Shown here piece after piece: positions 1 through 6,197 of a stretch of DNA of 6,439 nucleotides. The DNA is from Planctomycetota bacterium. Its GTDB lineage: Bacteria > Planctomycetota > Planctomycetia > Pirellulales > Pirellulaceae. Both the position numbers and the translations under genes were made by a program. The stretch covers positions 1 through 6,439 of the forward strand of contig JAHWKS010000350.1 in the NCBI GenBank assembly GCA_019347795.1, read 5' to 3'. Every line of letters starts with the position of its first letter. The first letter of the stretch is position 1. The notes beneath the pieces were generated by a model. That model was not told the DNA's origin. It saw nothing but the letters and a program-made list of their open reading frames with translations, and did no database searches.

Positions 1-1529
1 TTCGCCCGCGGGGCGGTTTCCGAGAACGGCAGATCGGCATGGCGCACGAGGACGAGATTGTCCAGCTCGCCGCTTTCCACCTGGTCGCGAAGTCGCTTGA
101 GTCGGCCGGTGAGCCGGTTGCCGGTGAAGTTGCAAAGACTGATAGGGACAGGACCCGACTCGCTCTCGAGCACCAGGTCCACGTCGCCGAAATCGGCATC
201 GGCGGAGGCCTCGCCCCATCCGCCGGCGGACCACGCCAAAGGCAAGCCGTGGGTGATCGTCTCGTCGCTGCGGCGGTGATCTTCGATCGACTCCGCCTCA
301 CGCAGCGCCTCGGCGAACTGCTGCGTAAGGAATTTGCTCGGCGTCAGCGATGGCGAAGGTTCGCCCGATTGGAATCGCTCGAACTCGGCTTTACACCAGG
401 CGATCAGCCTCCGCGGCGTGTAATTGCGCTCCTCGACCAACTCCCGCAGCGTGTCGGCGGGCAAGGGCCAAAGCTTGCTGTCGTGGCCGCGGCGAATCGC
501 GGCGAGTTCGGGATTCGCATTGAGTCGCCGCGCGAGCAAGTCCTCGGCCTCATCCCAGGTGGGCCGCCGGAGCAGTCCGGCCTCTTCCGCCAGGCGGTCC
601 ATGTCCGCCTCACGCACGCTGCGGCGAAGCGTGTCGTTGAAGGTGCTTTGAATGCACGAGATCAGAAGCAGGTTGCTCGTCTGGTCGTGCAGCGAGCTGA
701 CGAGCCGGCCGAAGGCGAACAGTCCCGCCAGGTCGGCCGGATGCGTTTGCAGGGCCTCGATCTGATCGAAGCAAAGGACGATCGGCAAGTGCGGCGCCGC
801 CAGCCGAGCGATGGCGCGAATCACCGCCACGGCCTCTTCCTCGGGATCGCCGTCGGCATTGGCGGGCGTCATGCCCAGCTCCTCCCGCTCCATGTCGGGG
901 AGCTCGCCGTCGCGGAGCCAGTCGCACGCCTCGCGGCGCCGGCGGTCGAGCACGATGTGCCGCAAGGCCGCACACACGTTTCGTCCCAGATGCAGCGAGC
1001 GGTCGAAGCGATCGAGCAGCTCCTCGACTTGCTCTTCCGCTTGCTGCCGCCGCTCGGGCCAGCGAAGCGAAAGCCACCATACGCGGAACTTCTCGGGCTT
1101 GTGCAGATGCTCCTTGGCGTGCAGGAGAAACATCCACTCCAGCGGCGTGGGAGCGCGGCCGGCTTCGCGGAGCAGGTCTTCCACCAGCGTTCGACGCACG
1201 TGCCGCGCGATGGAGCGGGCGCCCGTCTGCAGTCGCACAAAGGAGAACGCCGCTTGCGGCGGATCGAACTGCGGCGGATCGGCGGCCGCATCCGCCGGCG
1301 GCGCCGCCACCGCCTGTCGCAGCCGCGCCAGAAGATGCGTCTTCCCGCTGCCCGGCTGACCGCGAAGAAGCACCGAGCGGCTGCGGCCTCCGGCCGTCAC
1401 GCGATCGAGCGCCGCGCGGCAGATTTCGAACCCCTCGGAGTGCAACTGCGGCGCGTCGGCCTCGGGCGTCTCCCACGCATCGGCGACGATCGACTTCACA
1501 AACGGATTGGGCAAATCAGAAGGGGGCAT
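1..1529 (-). CDS. AAA+-type P-loop ATPase with possible degenerate nuclease-like C-terminal domain (3' end outside window)
   Basis: The reverse strand is open from an ATG at 1529 through 509 codons to the window edge, so the C-terminus is missing. Walker A is GQPGSGKT at residues 57-64, followed by H65. Walker B is LCFDQIE with D255 (bases 765-767). A strand LLLISCIQS near residues 287-294 fits sensor 1, and TPRRLI at 371-376 fits a sensor-2 motif in a helical lid that starts at about TWDEAEDLL. About 190 residues separate Walker A from Walker B, far more than in a minimal AAA+ core, and they are largely helical and charged. From residue 430 a strand-strand-helix-strand pattern (GDVDLVLE, then PISLCN, then a basic helix, then NLVLVRH) resembles a PD-(D/E)XK fold, but S464-L-C466 sits where E-x-K would be expected. 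No Shine-Dalgarno sequence is visible; an in-frame TTG lies six codons upstream as an alternative start. The lipoprotein gene ends 41 bases upstream on the same strand, so co-transcription is likely. The ATPase fold is firm; the cellular role is unknown. Confidence 0.92.
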   Translation of the reverse strand, partial: MPPSDLPNPFVKSIVADAWETPEADAPQLHSEGFEICRAALDRVTAGGRSRSVLLRGQPGSGKTHLLARLRQAVAAPPADAAADPPQFDPPQAAFSFVRLQTGARSIARHVRRTLVEDLLREAGRAPTPLEWMFLLHAKEHLHKPEKFRVWWLSLRWPERRQQAEEQVEELLDRFDRSLHLGRNVCAALRHIVLDRRRREACDWLRDGELPDMEREELGMTPANADGDPEEEAVAVIRAIARLAAPHLPIVLCFDQIEALQTHPADLAGLFAFGRLVSSLHDQTSNLLLISCIQSTFNDTLRRSVREADMDRLAEEAGLLRRPTWDEAEDLLARRLNANPELAAIRRGHDSKLWPLPADTLRELVEERNYTPRRLIAWCKAEFERFQSGEPSPSLTPSKFLTQQFAEALREAESIEDHRRSDETITHGLPLAWSAGGWGEASADADFGDVDLVLESESGPVPISLCNFTGNRLTGRLKRLRDQVESGELDNLVLVRHADLPFSETAPRA

Positions 1530-1570
1530 TGTCGGCCCAACGCGCAAACGAATAAGCGGGCAGTCTCTAT

Positions 1571-2065
1571 CTACTCGCCGCTTTCCGTGATTCGTTCGAA
1601 CTTCACCTGTTGCTCGCCGCCGGTGGGAAGCGGCGCGGCGGCGGTGAATGTGTTGTCGTCGAGGAAATGGATGTTCATGGTGTTCGTCTTGCCGTCGTCC
1701 ATCGTCACGGCGACGGACAGCGCATCGTCGCCCGTGGACTCGACCTTCCAGGTTCCCGTTTGCGTCTTCTCCTGCGACTGGCCGAAGATGCTCAGGGCCA
1801 CCTTGGTGCTCATCGTGTGATCGGGGCGGAACTCGGTTTCGATCTGCATGTTCTTGAACATGGTCTCCATCATCCCGGCCGCCATGGCGGCCATCGCGCC
1901 GGCGGCCTCTCCCTCCTGCTTGGCCTGCTCCGCGGCGAGTTGTTGGAAGTCGACGTCCTCCAGATTGACGCGCCACCGGCCGATCAGCTTGGACTCCAAA
2001 GAGGGCGCACAACCCGCGGCTGAGGCCGTGATCAACGCCGCCAACACGATTCCGCCGCGATTCAT
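1571..2065 (-). CDS. small predicted lipoprotein, lipocalin-like, with a Met/Ala-rich helix
   Basis: This encodes 164 residues. The N-terminus has an Arg at position 3, a hydrophobic stretch IVLAALITA, and a lipobox-like SAAGC with Cys19 as the predicted lipidated residue. The -3 position is Ala rather than the usual Leu, so lipidation is probable but not certain. After Cys19 comes a short strand GRWRVN (29-34), then a helix at about 40-74 with methionines at 58, 61, 65, 66, 69 and 73, then beta-rich sequence with GTWKVES and DDNTFTAAAP. The G-x-W openings followed by strands recall small lipocalin-like domains in secreted bacterial proteins; I cannot name a family. The frame is open upstream to an ATG at 2152, but the ATG at 2065 was chosen because it has a GGAG seven bases upstream and begins exactly at a signal peptide. 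The stop is TAG at 1573-1571. It lies upstream of the ATPase gene, probably in the same transcript. It is expected to be exported and membrane-anchored; function unknown. Confidence 0.85.
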   Translation of the reverse strand: MNRGGIVLAALITASAAGCAPSLESKLIGRWRVNLEDVDFQQLAAEQAKQEGEAAGAMAAMAAGMMETMFKNMQIETEFRPDHTMSTKVALSIFGQSQEKTQTGTWKVESTGDDALSVAVTMDDGKTNTMNIHFLDDNTFTAAAPLPTGGEQQVKFERITESGE

Positions 2066-2072
2066 ACCGGTG

Positions 2073-2076
2073 CTCC
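2073..2076 (-). promoter_or_regulatory. Shine-Dalgarno site of the lipoprotein gene
   Basis: The reverse strand reads GGAG, then seven bases (CACCGGT), then ATG at 2065. This decides the start in favour of 2065 over the upstream in-frame ATG at 2152, whose extra 29 residues would hide the signal peptide. Confidence 0.7.
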
Positions 2077-2104
2077 GTTGTGAAGGAAGGGAGAAGCGAA
2101 CCTC

Positions 2105-2133
2105 ACGGTAACCCGCGGCGGCGCCTGTGGCAA
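2105..2133 (-). promoter_or_regulatory. candidate promoter for the lipoprotein/ATPase transcript
   Basis: On the reverse strand TTGCCA (2133-2128, five of six matches to the -35 consensus) is followed by 17 bases and TACCGT (2110-2105). The second box matches only three of six, but these are the most conserved T, A and final T of a -10 box. Transcription would begin near 2098 and give a leader of about 33 bases containing the GGAG site. The -10 is weak, so this is a candidate only. It lies inside the upstream in-frame extension of the lipoprotein frame, which also argues against that extension being translated. Confidence 0.4.
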
Positions 2134-2156
2134 TCGGCTCCGCCCCATCCAAAGAG

Positions 2157-2186
2157 TTTTCTCGCCCACCCGATCGCGGCTATAAT
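2157..2186 (+). promoter_or_regulatory. candidate promoter for the transglutaminase-like/kinase transcript
   Basis: A perfect TATAAT lies at 2181-2186, preceded by GGC, a partial extended -10. The -35 region is poor: TTTTCT at 2157-2162, three of six matches at 18-base spacing. Predicted transcription start is near 2193, giving a leader of about 54 bases to the ATG at 2247. Because the box lies within the upstream in-frame extension that starts at 2127, it supports 2247 as the true start. Confidence 0.6.
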
Positions 2187-2234
2187 TTGGGAGCGGCGCC
2201 GGCCGGCGGGACGGCGGTCGCGGGATCAGTCTCC

Positions 2235-2238
2235 GGAG
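2235..2238 (+). promoter_or_regulatory. Shine-Dalgarno site of the transglutaminase-like gene
   Basis: GGAG is followed by eight bases and the ATG at 2247. It sits in the right half of the perfect 10-base palindrome TCTCCGGAGA (2230-2239). The site decides between the ATG at 2247 and the upstream in-frame ATG at 2127; ATGs at 2253 and 2256 just downstream would be spaced too far. Confidence 0.72.
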
Positions 2239-2246
2239 ATTGCTTG

Positions 2247-4610
2247 ATGGACATGATGCGATGTCGAACGTGCGGGCAAGAGTTCCGCCTGCCGGCCGAC
2301 CTTACAGCGCCCGCGGTGCGCTGCCCTCGCTGCGGCGAGGCGAACGCCCGGACGAAGCCGATTCCTCAAGCGAAGCCGGCGCCTGCAGTTCCGCGAGCCC
2401 GGCCGGCCCCGGCAGCCGCGGCTCCGCAAGCGAGGCCCGCGCCGGCGCGTCCCGCCCCGGCGCCGGCGATGAGTCCTTCGCCCCCCGCAGTCCACGTCAA
2501 TGTTGCGAACGGCCCCACATCGCGCCGGCGTAGACAACCTCGCAGGAAAAAATCGTCGCCCATTGTGTGGTGGGGGACGGGGGGGTTGCTCTCCACCGCC
2601 GTCATCGGCGTCTTGACGGCGATGTTGCTCCGGCAGCAAGCGCCCCCCGATCCAATCCCGGCGGCTGAGAACGCTCCGCAAGTCGCGGTGGAATCATCGC
2701 TTCCCGACATCATGGAAAGCGCGGGCGCCGCCGCGAGCGAACCTCCACCGCAGGACGAGCTAAGGCCGCTTCCGCAGCAATCCGCCGAGGCCGACGAAGC
2801 TCCGGAGGACGCGATCGACGACCAGCTTTCACTGACCGCCGCATCGTCGCCGCTGCCGGAGATCGAGACCGGTGCGACATCCTCATCGGTGTCGACGGAG
2901 CTCCCGGTCGTCGATGCCCAGGAAGTAGACCATCCCTTCCTGGCGATTCATCGCGAGGAGAAGCTCTTCGCCGCGGAAACGTACCCGCAACTGCGGGCGA
3001 TCCGCAGCCGCCGCTTCGAAGAGGAGCACGCGGACGAAATCCGCCGCGCCTACGGCGATGACTACGAAACGATGACGGCATGGCTCAACGAGCACCCGAT
3101 CATCAAAGAGGAGTTCTACACCGCGCTTAAGCCGGAGCACGATCGGCTGGTCGAGGCGCTGCAGTTGTTTCAGACGCTCAAGACCGAGTATCCCGAGCAG
3201 ATCGTTCCGTACGCCAACCTGGCGATCGCGATTGCGGTCACCTGGGATGAGCCGCGGCGCGGCGTCTACCACTATGAGAGCCACCAGCGGCGGGCGAAGG
3301 CGGAGATGCCGCCCGATCATGCCGAAGCCGCGGCGAACTTCGCCTATTTCCTGGAGCACGAGCGGTGGATGCAAGGCCGGGGGCAGTTCCTCCCCTGGGA
3401 GTTTCTTTCCCACGTGGTGAACCACACCACTCCGCTGACCGAGCGGCAATGGGCGCTGCAGAATTACCTTCCCAAGCGGGCGATGATCGGCCAGTGCTAC
3501 AAAGACGTCCCCTACGACACGCTCATGCTGGACAGCCAAAGCGAGCAGGCGCGGATGAACGGCGCCGCCTACACGCTCGCCAACCTCGATGTGCTGGGCG
3601 GTGTATGCGCGCACCAGGCGGACTACGCCTCCCGCGTCAGCAAAAGCCTGGGCGTGCCGGCCGCCTACGTCAGCGGCGAGAACGCCTACGGCGATCTGCA
3701 CGCTTGGGTCATGTGGGTCGAGATCAAGGCCGTCTCCGCCACGAGCATCCTCTTCACGCTGGAGTCGCACGGGCGATACCGCGGCGATAAGTATTACGTC
3801 GGCCATTTGTCCGACCCGCAGACCGGCCAGCGCATTACCGACCGGCAGCTTGAGTTGCGATTGCACACCGTGGGGAACAATGCAATCGCCCGCCGACACG
3901 CGGCGCTGGCGATGGAGGCTTTCCCAACGCTTCGCCGCCAGGCGGAGATGGACCTGAAGGCCCAGTTCCAGTTTCTGAACCAGGTGATCAAGCTTTGCCC
4001 CGGCTACGAGGCGCCTTGGAAGACGCTGGCCCAGATGACCCGCGACGGCGAGATCGACGCCGATTATCGCAAGGACATGCTCAAGACGCTCGACAACCTC
4101 TTCGCCACCTACTCGGCCTTCCCCGACCTGACGTGGGAGGTGTTTGACGATCTGACCGCGTTCGAGCCGGAGACGGCGGATCGCGTGAAGTTGTATCAGC
4201 GATTGGCGTCGCTGTATGTCGCCGCCGAGCGGCCCGACCTGGCGTGCGAAGCGGTGCTGCGGCTGACGGACTACCTGGTGGAGCTGGAGCAGGTGGAAGA
4301 CGCGGCGCAGAGTCTGGCGGTCATGATCAAGAGCTTCCCCGGCGAGGGGCGGTACGTGCCGCGGATGCTCGATCGCCTGGAAGAGGTATGCGCCTCGTTC
4401 GAGGAGGCCGGACCGCTGCTCCTGGCGTTCTATCGCGACTTCCTGCCGCTCATTCCCCAGATGCGCGGCGATCGCCCCAGTCCGTACTGCATCAGCATGT
4501 TCGAACGCGGCGTGCAGCGGTTCCAGCAGGCGGGGCAGCTCGAGTTGGCGCAGGTGTTCGCCGGCCAATTGGTGCGGATTCGCGCGGGGCAGGGCGTCCG
4601 GCAGAACTGA
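2247..4610 (+). CDS. membrane-anchored zinc-ribbon protein with periplasmic transglutaminase-like domain
   Basis: This encodes 787 residues. A zinc ribbon is formed by C6-x2-C9 and C26-x2-C29. Residues 38-80 are a Pro/Ala-rich linker. A basic cluster (RRRRQPRRKK, 93-102) precedes one hydrophobic span at about 106-128, so by the positive-inside rule the ribbon is cytoplasmic and the rest periplasmic. Residues 129 to about 225 are an acidic, Pro/Ser-rich linker. A short TPR-like helical pair follows near 297-330. The core at about 385-530 is transglutaminase-like: GGVCAHQADYASR with C454, LHAWVMW with H485, and a later Asp that may be D523 (in SDPQTG) or D514. The C-terminal 250 residues are helical and repeat-like, without an obvious catalytic motif. 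Transglutaminase-fold proteins in bacteria act as cysteine peptidases or amide-bond enzymes; the substrate here is unknown and activity is inferred from the triad only. The start is set by GGAG at 2235 and the TATAAT at 2181. The kinase-like gene follows after 14 bases, so the two are probably translated from one mRNA. Confidence 0.9.
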   Translation: MDMMRCRTCGQEFRLPADLTAPAVRCPRCGEANARTKPIPQAKPAPAVPRARPAPAAAAPQARPAPARPAPAPAMSPSPPAVHVNVANGPTSRRRRQPRRKKSSPIVWWGTGGLLSTAVIGVLTAMLLRQQAPPDPIPAAENAPQVAVESSLPDIMESAGAAASEPPPQDELRPLPQQSAEADEAPEDAIDDQLSLTAASSPLPEIETGATSSSVSTELPVVDAQEVDHPFLAIHREEKLFAAETYPQLRAIRSRRFEEEHADEIRRAYGDDYETMTAWLNEHPIIKEEFYTALKPEHDRLVEALQLFQTLKTEYPEQIVPYANLAIAIAVTWDEPRRGVYHYESHQRRAKAEMPPDHAEAAANFAYFLEHERWMQGRGQFLPWEFLSHVVNHTTPLTERQWALQNYLPKRAMIGQCYKDVPYDTLMLDSQSEQARMNGAAYTLANLDVLGGVCAHQADYASRVSKSLGVPAAYVSGENAYGDLHAWVMWVEIKAVSATSILFTLESHGRYRGDKYYVGHLSDPQTGQRITDRQLELRLHTVGNNAIARRHAALAMEAFPTLRRQAEMDLKAQFQFLNQVIKLCPGYEAPWKTLAQMTRDGEIDADYRKDMLKTLDNLFATYSAFPDLTWEVFDDLTAFEPETADRVKLYQRLASLYVAAERPDLACEAVLRLTDYLVELEQVEDAAQSLAVMIKSFPGEGRYVPRMLDRLEEVCASFEEAGPLLLAFYRDFLPLIPQMRGDRPSPYCISMFERGVQRFQQAGQLELAQVFAGQLVRIRAGQGVRQN

Positions 4611-4624
4611 TCGACGCCTGAATT

Positions 4625-6184
4625 GTGAACGACGCCGAAAAACTGATTGACGCCCTCCGCGATCCCGGCTGCTATGACCATCCGGTCGAGCAGGTGGAGG
4701 TGCTCCAGACGCACATCTCCTGGGTTCTGCTGGCGGGGGACTTCGCCTACAAGGTGAAGAAGCCGGTCAACCTGCCCTTTGTGGATTTCTCGACCCTGGA
4801 GAAACGCCGCTTCTTTTGCGAAGAGGAGCTGCGGCTCAACCGGCGGCTGGCCGAGGAGCTTTACCTGGCGGTGGCGCCGATTGCGGGGCCGGTCGAGTCG
4901 CCGCGGGTCGGCGGCGCGGGCGAGGCGATCGAGTACGCGGTCAAAATGCGGCGGTTTCCGCAGGACGGGCTCCTTTCGCGGCTGTTGGAGCAGGGACGAT
5001 TATCGGGGAAGCACATCGACCGCCTCGCCCGGCAAGCGGCGGACTTCCACGGACGAGCGGCCGTCGCCGACCTCGACCGTCCCTGGGGATCGGCCGAGAA
5101 CGTCCGACAGCCCATCGAGGAAAACTTCGAAGAGCTGCTCGCCGCCACGCCGGATGACAGTCCGTTGCACTCGCGGCTGTTGGACTTGCAGGCCTGGAAT
5201 CGGGAGCAGCTCGAGAAACTCGGCCAAACTCTGGAAGGCCGCCGGCAGTACGGCTACATCCGCGAGTGCCACGGCGACATGCACCTGGGAAACATCGTGC
5301 TGCTGCCGAAGGAGGACGGCGGCGAAATCGTCATCTTTGACGGCATTGAGTTCAACGAGAACTTCCGCTGGATCGACGTGCAGAACGACATCGCCTTCCC
5401 GGTGATGGACCTGGAAGAGCGGGGCAGGCCGGACTTGGCGCGGCGGCTGTTGAATGTCTATCTGGAGGCGTCGGGCGACTACGAGGGGCTGGCGGTCCTG
5501 CCGCTCTACCTGAACTATCGGGCGCTGGTGCGGGCGAAGATCGATTGGATTCGCGGCCATCAGGCAGGCGTCGCCGGCCGCCAGCGGCGGCGGCTGGAGG
5601 AGGAGTTCGCGCGCTATCTCTCGCTGGCGGAGCATTACGGCCGGCCGCCGCATCCACGCCTATTCCTGACGTGCGGCGTTTCCGGGAGCGGCAAGTCGCA
5701 CTTCGCGCGGCGACTGGCGGAGCGAGTCGGCGCCGTGCAGATTCGCTCCGACGTGGAGCGAAAGCGGATGTTCGCCGACTCGCCGCCGGAGAAGCTGTAC
5801 TCGAAGGCGGCGACGCAGCAGACCTATGGGCGCCTCGCCGACTTGACGCTCCGCGCCCTCGGCGCCGGCTTCTCGGTCGTCGTCGATGCGACGTTTCTCT
5901 CGCAGCGACGCCGCACGCAGTTTCGCCGACTGGCCGACCGGATGAACGTCTCGTGCATCCTGCTCGACTTTCGGACGTCGCCGGAGACGCTCCAGGCGCG
6001 CATTCGGGCGCGACAACAGGAGGGCCGCGACCCCTCCGACGCCAACCTGCAGATTCTCGCCCGGCAGCTCGCCGCCCGCGAGCCGCTGACCGAGGAGGAA
6101 CTGCGGGGGGCGATCATCCTCGACACCGAGTCGCCCGAGCAACTGGACAAGGCGCTGACCCACCTCGCATCCGCCCCGCAGTAG
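4625..6184 (+). CDS. bifunctional aminoglycoside phosphotransferase-type / P-loop kinase-type fusion protein
   Basis: This encodes 519 residues in two domains. Residues 1 to about 335 are a protein-kinase-like phosphotransferase domain: YKVKK with K43 and K45 as candidate ATP-binding lysines, a catalytic loop CHGDMHLGN (H216, D218, N223), and a metal-binding IFDGIEF with D239. Residues about 345-519 are a small P-loop kinase domain: Walker A GVSGSGKS (351-358), IRSDVERKR with D376, VVVDATF with D421 as the Walker B-like acid, and an Arg-rich lid near RIRARQQEGR. This arrangement matches the known fusion of COG2187-type and COG0645-type domains, whose substrates are not established. It is not an antibiotic-resistance gene by any evidence here. 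The start is GTG: the frame has a TGA at 4619-4621, and the family's expected N-terminus (the THISWV and YKVKKP motifs about 30-45 residues in) fits. No Shine-Dalgarno is seen, and the gene starts 14 bases after the preceding stop, so translation may depend on ribosomes finishing that gene. Confidence 0.94.
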   Translation: MNDAEKLIDALRDPGCYDHPVEQVEVLQTHISWVLLAGDFAYKVKKPVNLPFVDFSTLEKRRFFCEEELRLNRRLAEELYLAVAPIAGPVESPRVGGAGEAIEYAVKMRRFPQDGLLSRLLEQGRLSGKHIDRLARQAADFHGRAAVADLDRPWGSAENVRQPIEENFEELLAATPDDSPLHSRLLDLQAWNREQLEKLGQTLEGRRQYGYIRECHGDMHLGNIVLLPKEDGGEIVIFDGIEFNENFRWIDVQNDIAFPVMDLEERGRPDLARRLLNVYLEASGDYEGLAVLPLYLNYRALVRAKIDWIRGHQAGVAGRQRRRLEEEFARYLSLAEHYGRPPHPRLFLTCGVSGSGKSHFARRLAERVGAVQIRSDVERKRMFADSPPEKLYSKAATQQTYGRLADLTLRALGAGFSVVVDATFLSQRRRTQFRRLADRMNVSCILLDFRTSPETLQARIRARQQEGRDPSDANLQILARQLAAREPLTEEELRGAIILDTESPEQLDKALTHLASAPQ

Positions 6185-6197
6185 CTGCTCAGAGCAG
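6185..6197. repeat. short palindrome between convergent stop codons, possible weak terminator
   Basis: CTGCTC and GAGCAG flank a single central A at 6191. As RNA it could form five base pairs around a three-base loop on either strand. It overlaps the stop codon of the DUF58 gene and starts right after the TAG of the kinase gene. There is no T-run on either side, so a standard intrinsic terminator is not supported; the position between convergent genes is the only reason to note it. Confidence 0.3.

Noticed and set aside
610..1476. A 288-codon minus-strand frame inside the ATPase gene.
   Set aside because: It is a shifted frame of the same strand with Ala/Arg/Gly-rich composition; the frame from 1529 carries the ATPase motifs without interruption.
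39..1820. A 593-codon open frame on the plus strand spanning most of the ATPase and the lipoprotein.
   Set aside because: It crosses the boundary between two well-supported minus-strand genes, its protein is low-complexity Arg/Leu/Gly/Ala without recognisable motifs, and the opposite strand gives Walker A, Walker B and a signal peptide. It is a high-GC antisense artefact.
1..2065. A phage-defence locus such as BREX built around the ATPase.
   Set aside because: No methyltransferase, phosphatase-like or protease partner is in the window, and the lipoprotein neighbour is not a known component. The idea would need the sequence left of base 1.
2066..2152. An N-terminal extension of 29 residues on the lipoprotein.
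   Set aside because: It would bury the signal peptide, and the GGAG at 2073-2076 sits correctly before the ATG at 2065.
2127..2246. An N-terminal extension of 40 residues on the transglutaminase-like protein.
   Set aside because: It overlaps the TATAAT at 2181, has no ribosome site, and the GGAG plus ATG at 2247 leads directly into the zinc ribbon.
2883..4568. A 561-codon open frame on the minus strand opposite the transglutaminase-like gene.
   Set aside because: The plus strand has a clear domain order with a promoter and ribosome site; the minus frame shows only His/Arg/Leu-rich sequence with no motif.
4625..6184. Calling the kinase fusion an aminoglycoside resistance gene.
   Set aside because: Only the general phosphotransferase fold is shared; the fusion with a P-loop kinase domain is a chromosomal housekeeping-type family and nothing points to drug modification.
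6185..6197. A true bidirectional intrinsic terminator.
   Set aside because: The stem is only five base pairs and no T-run follows on either strand; retained only as a short palindrome.
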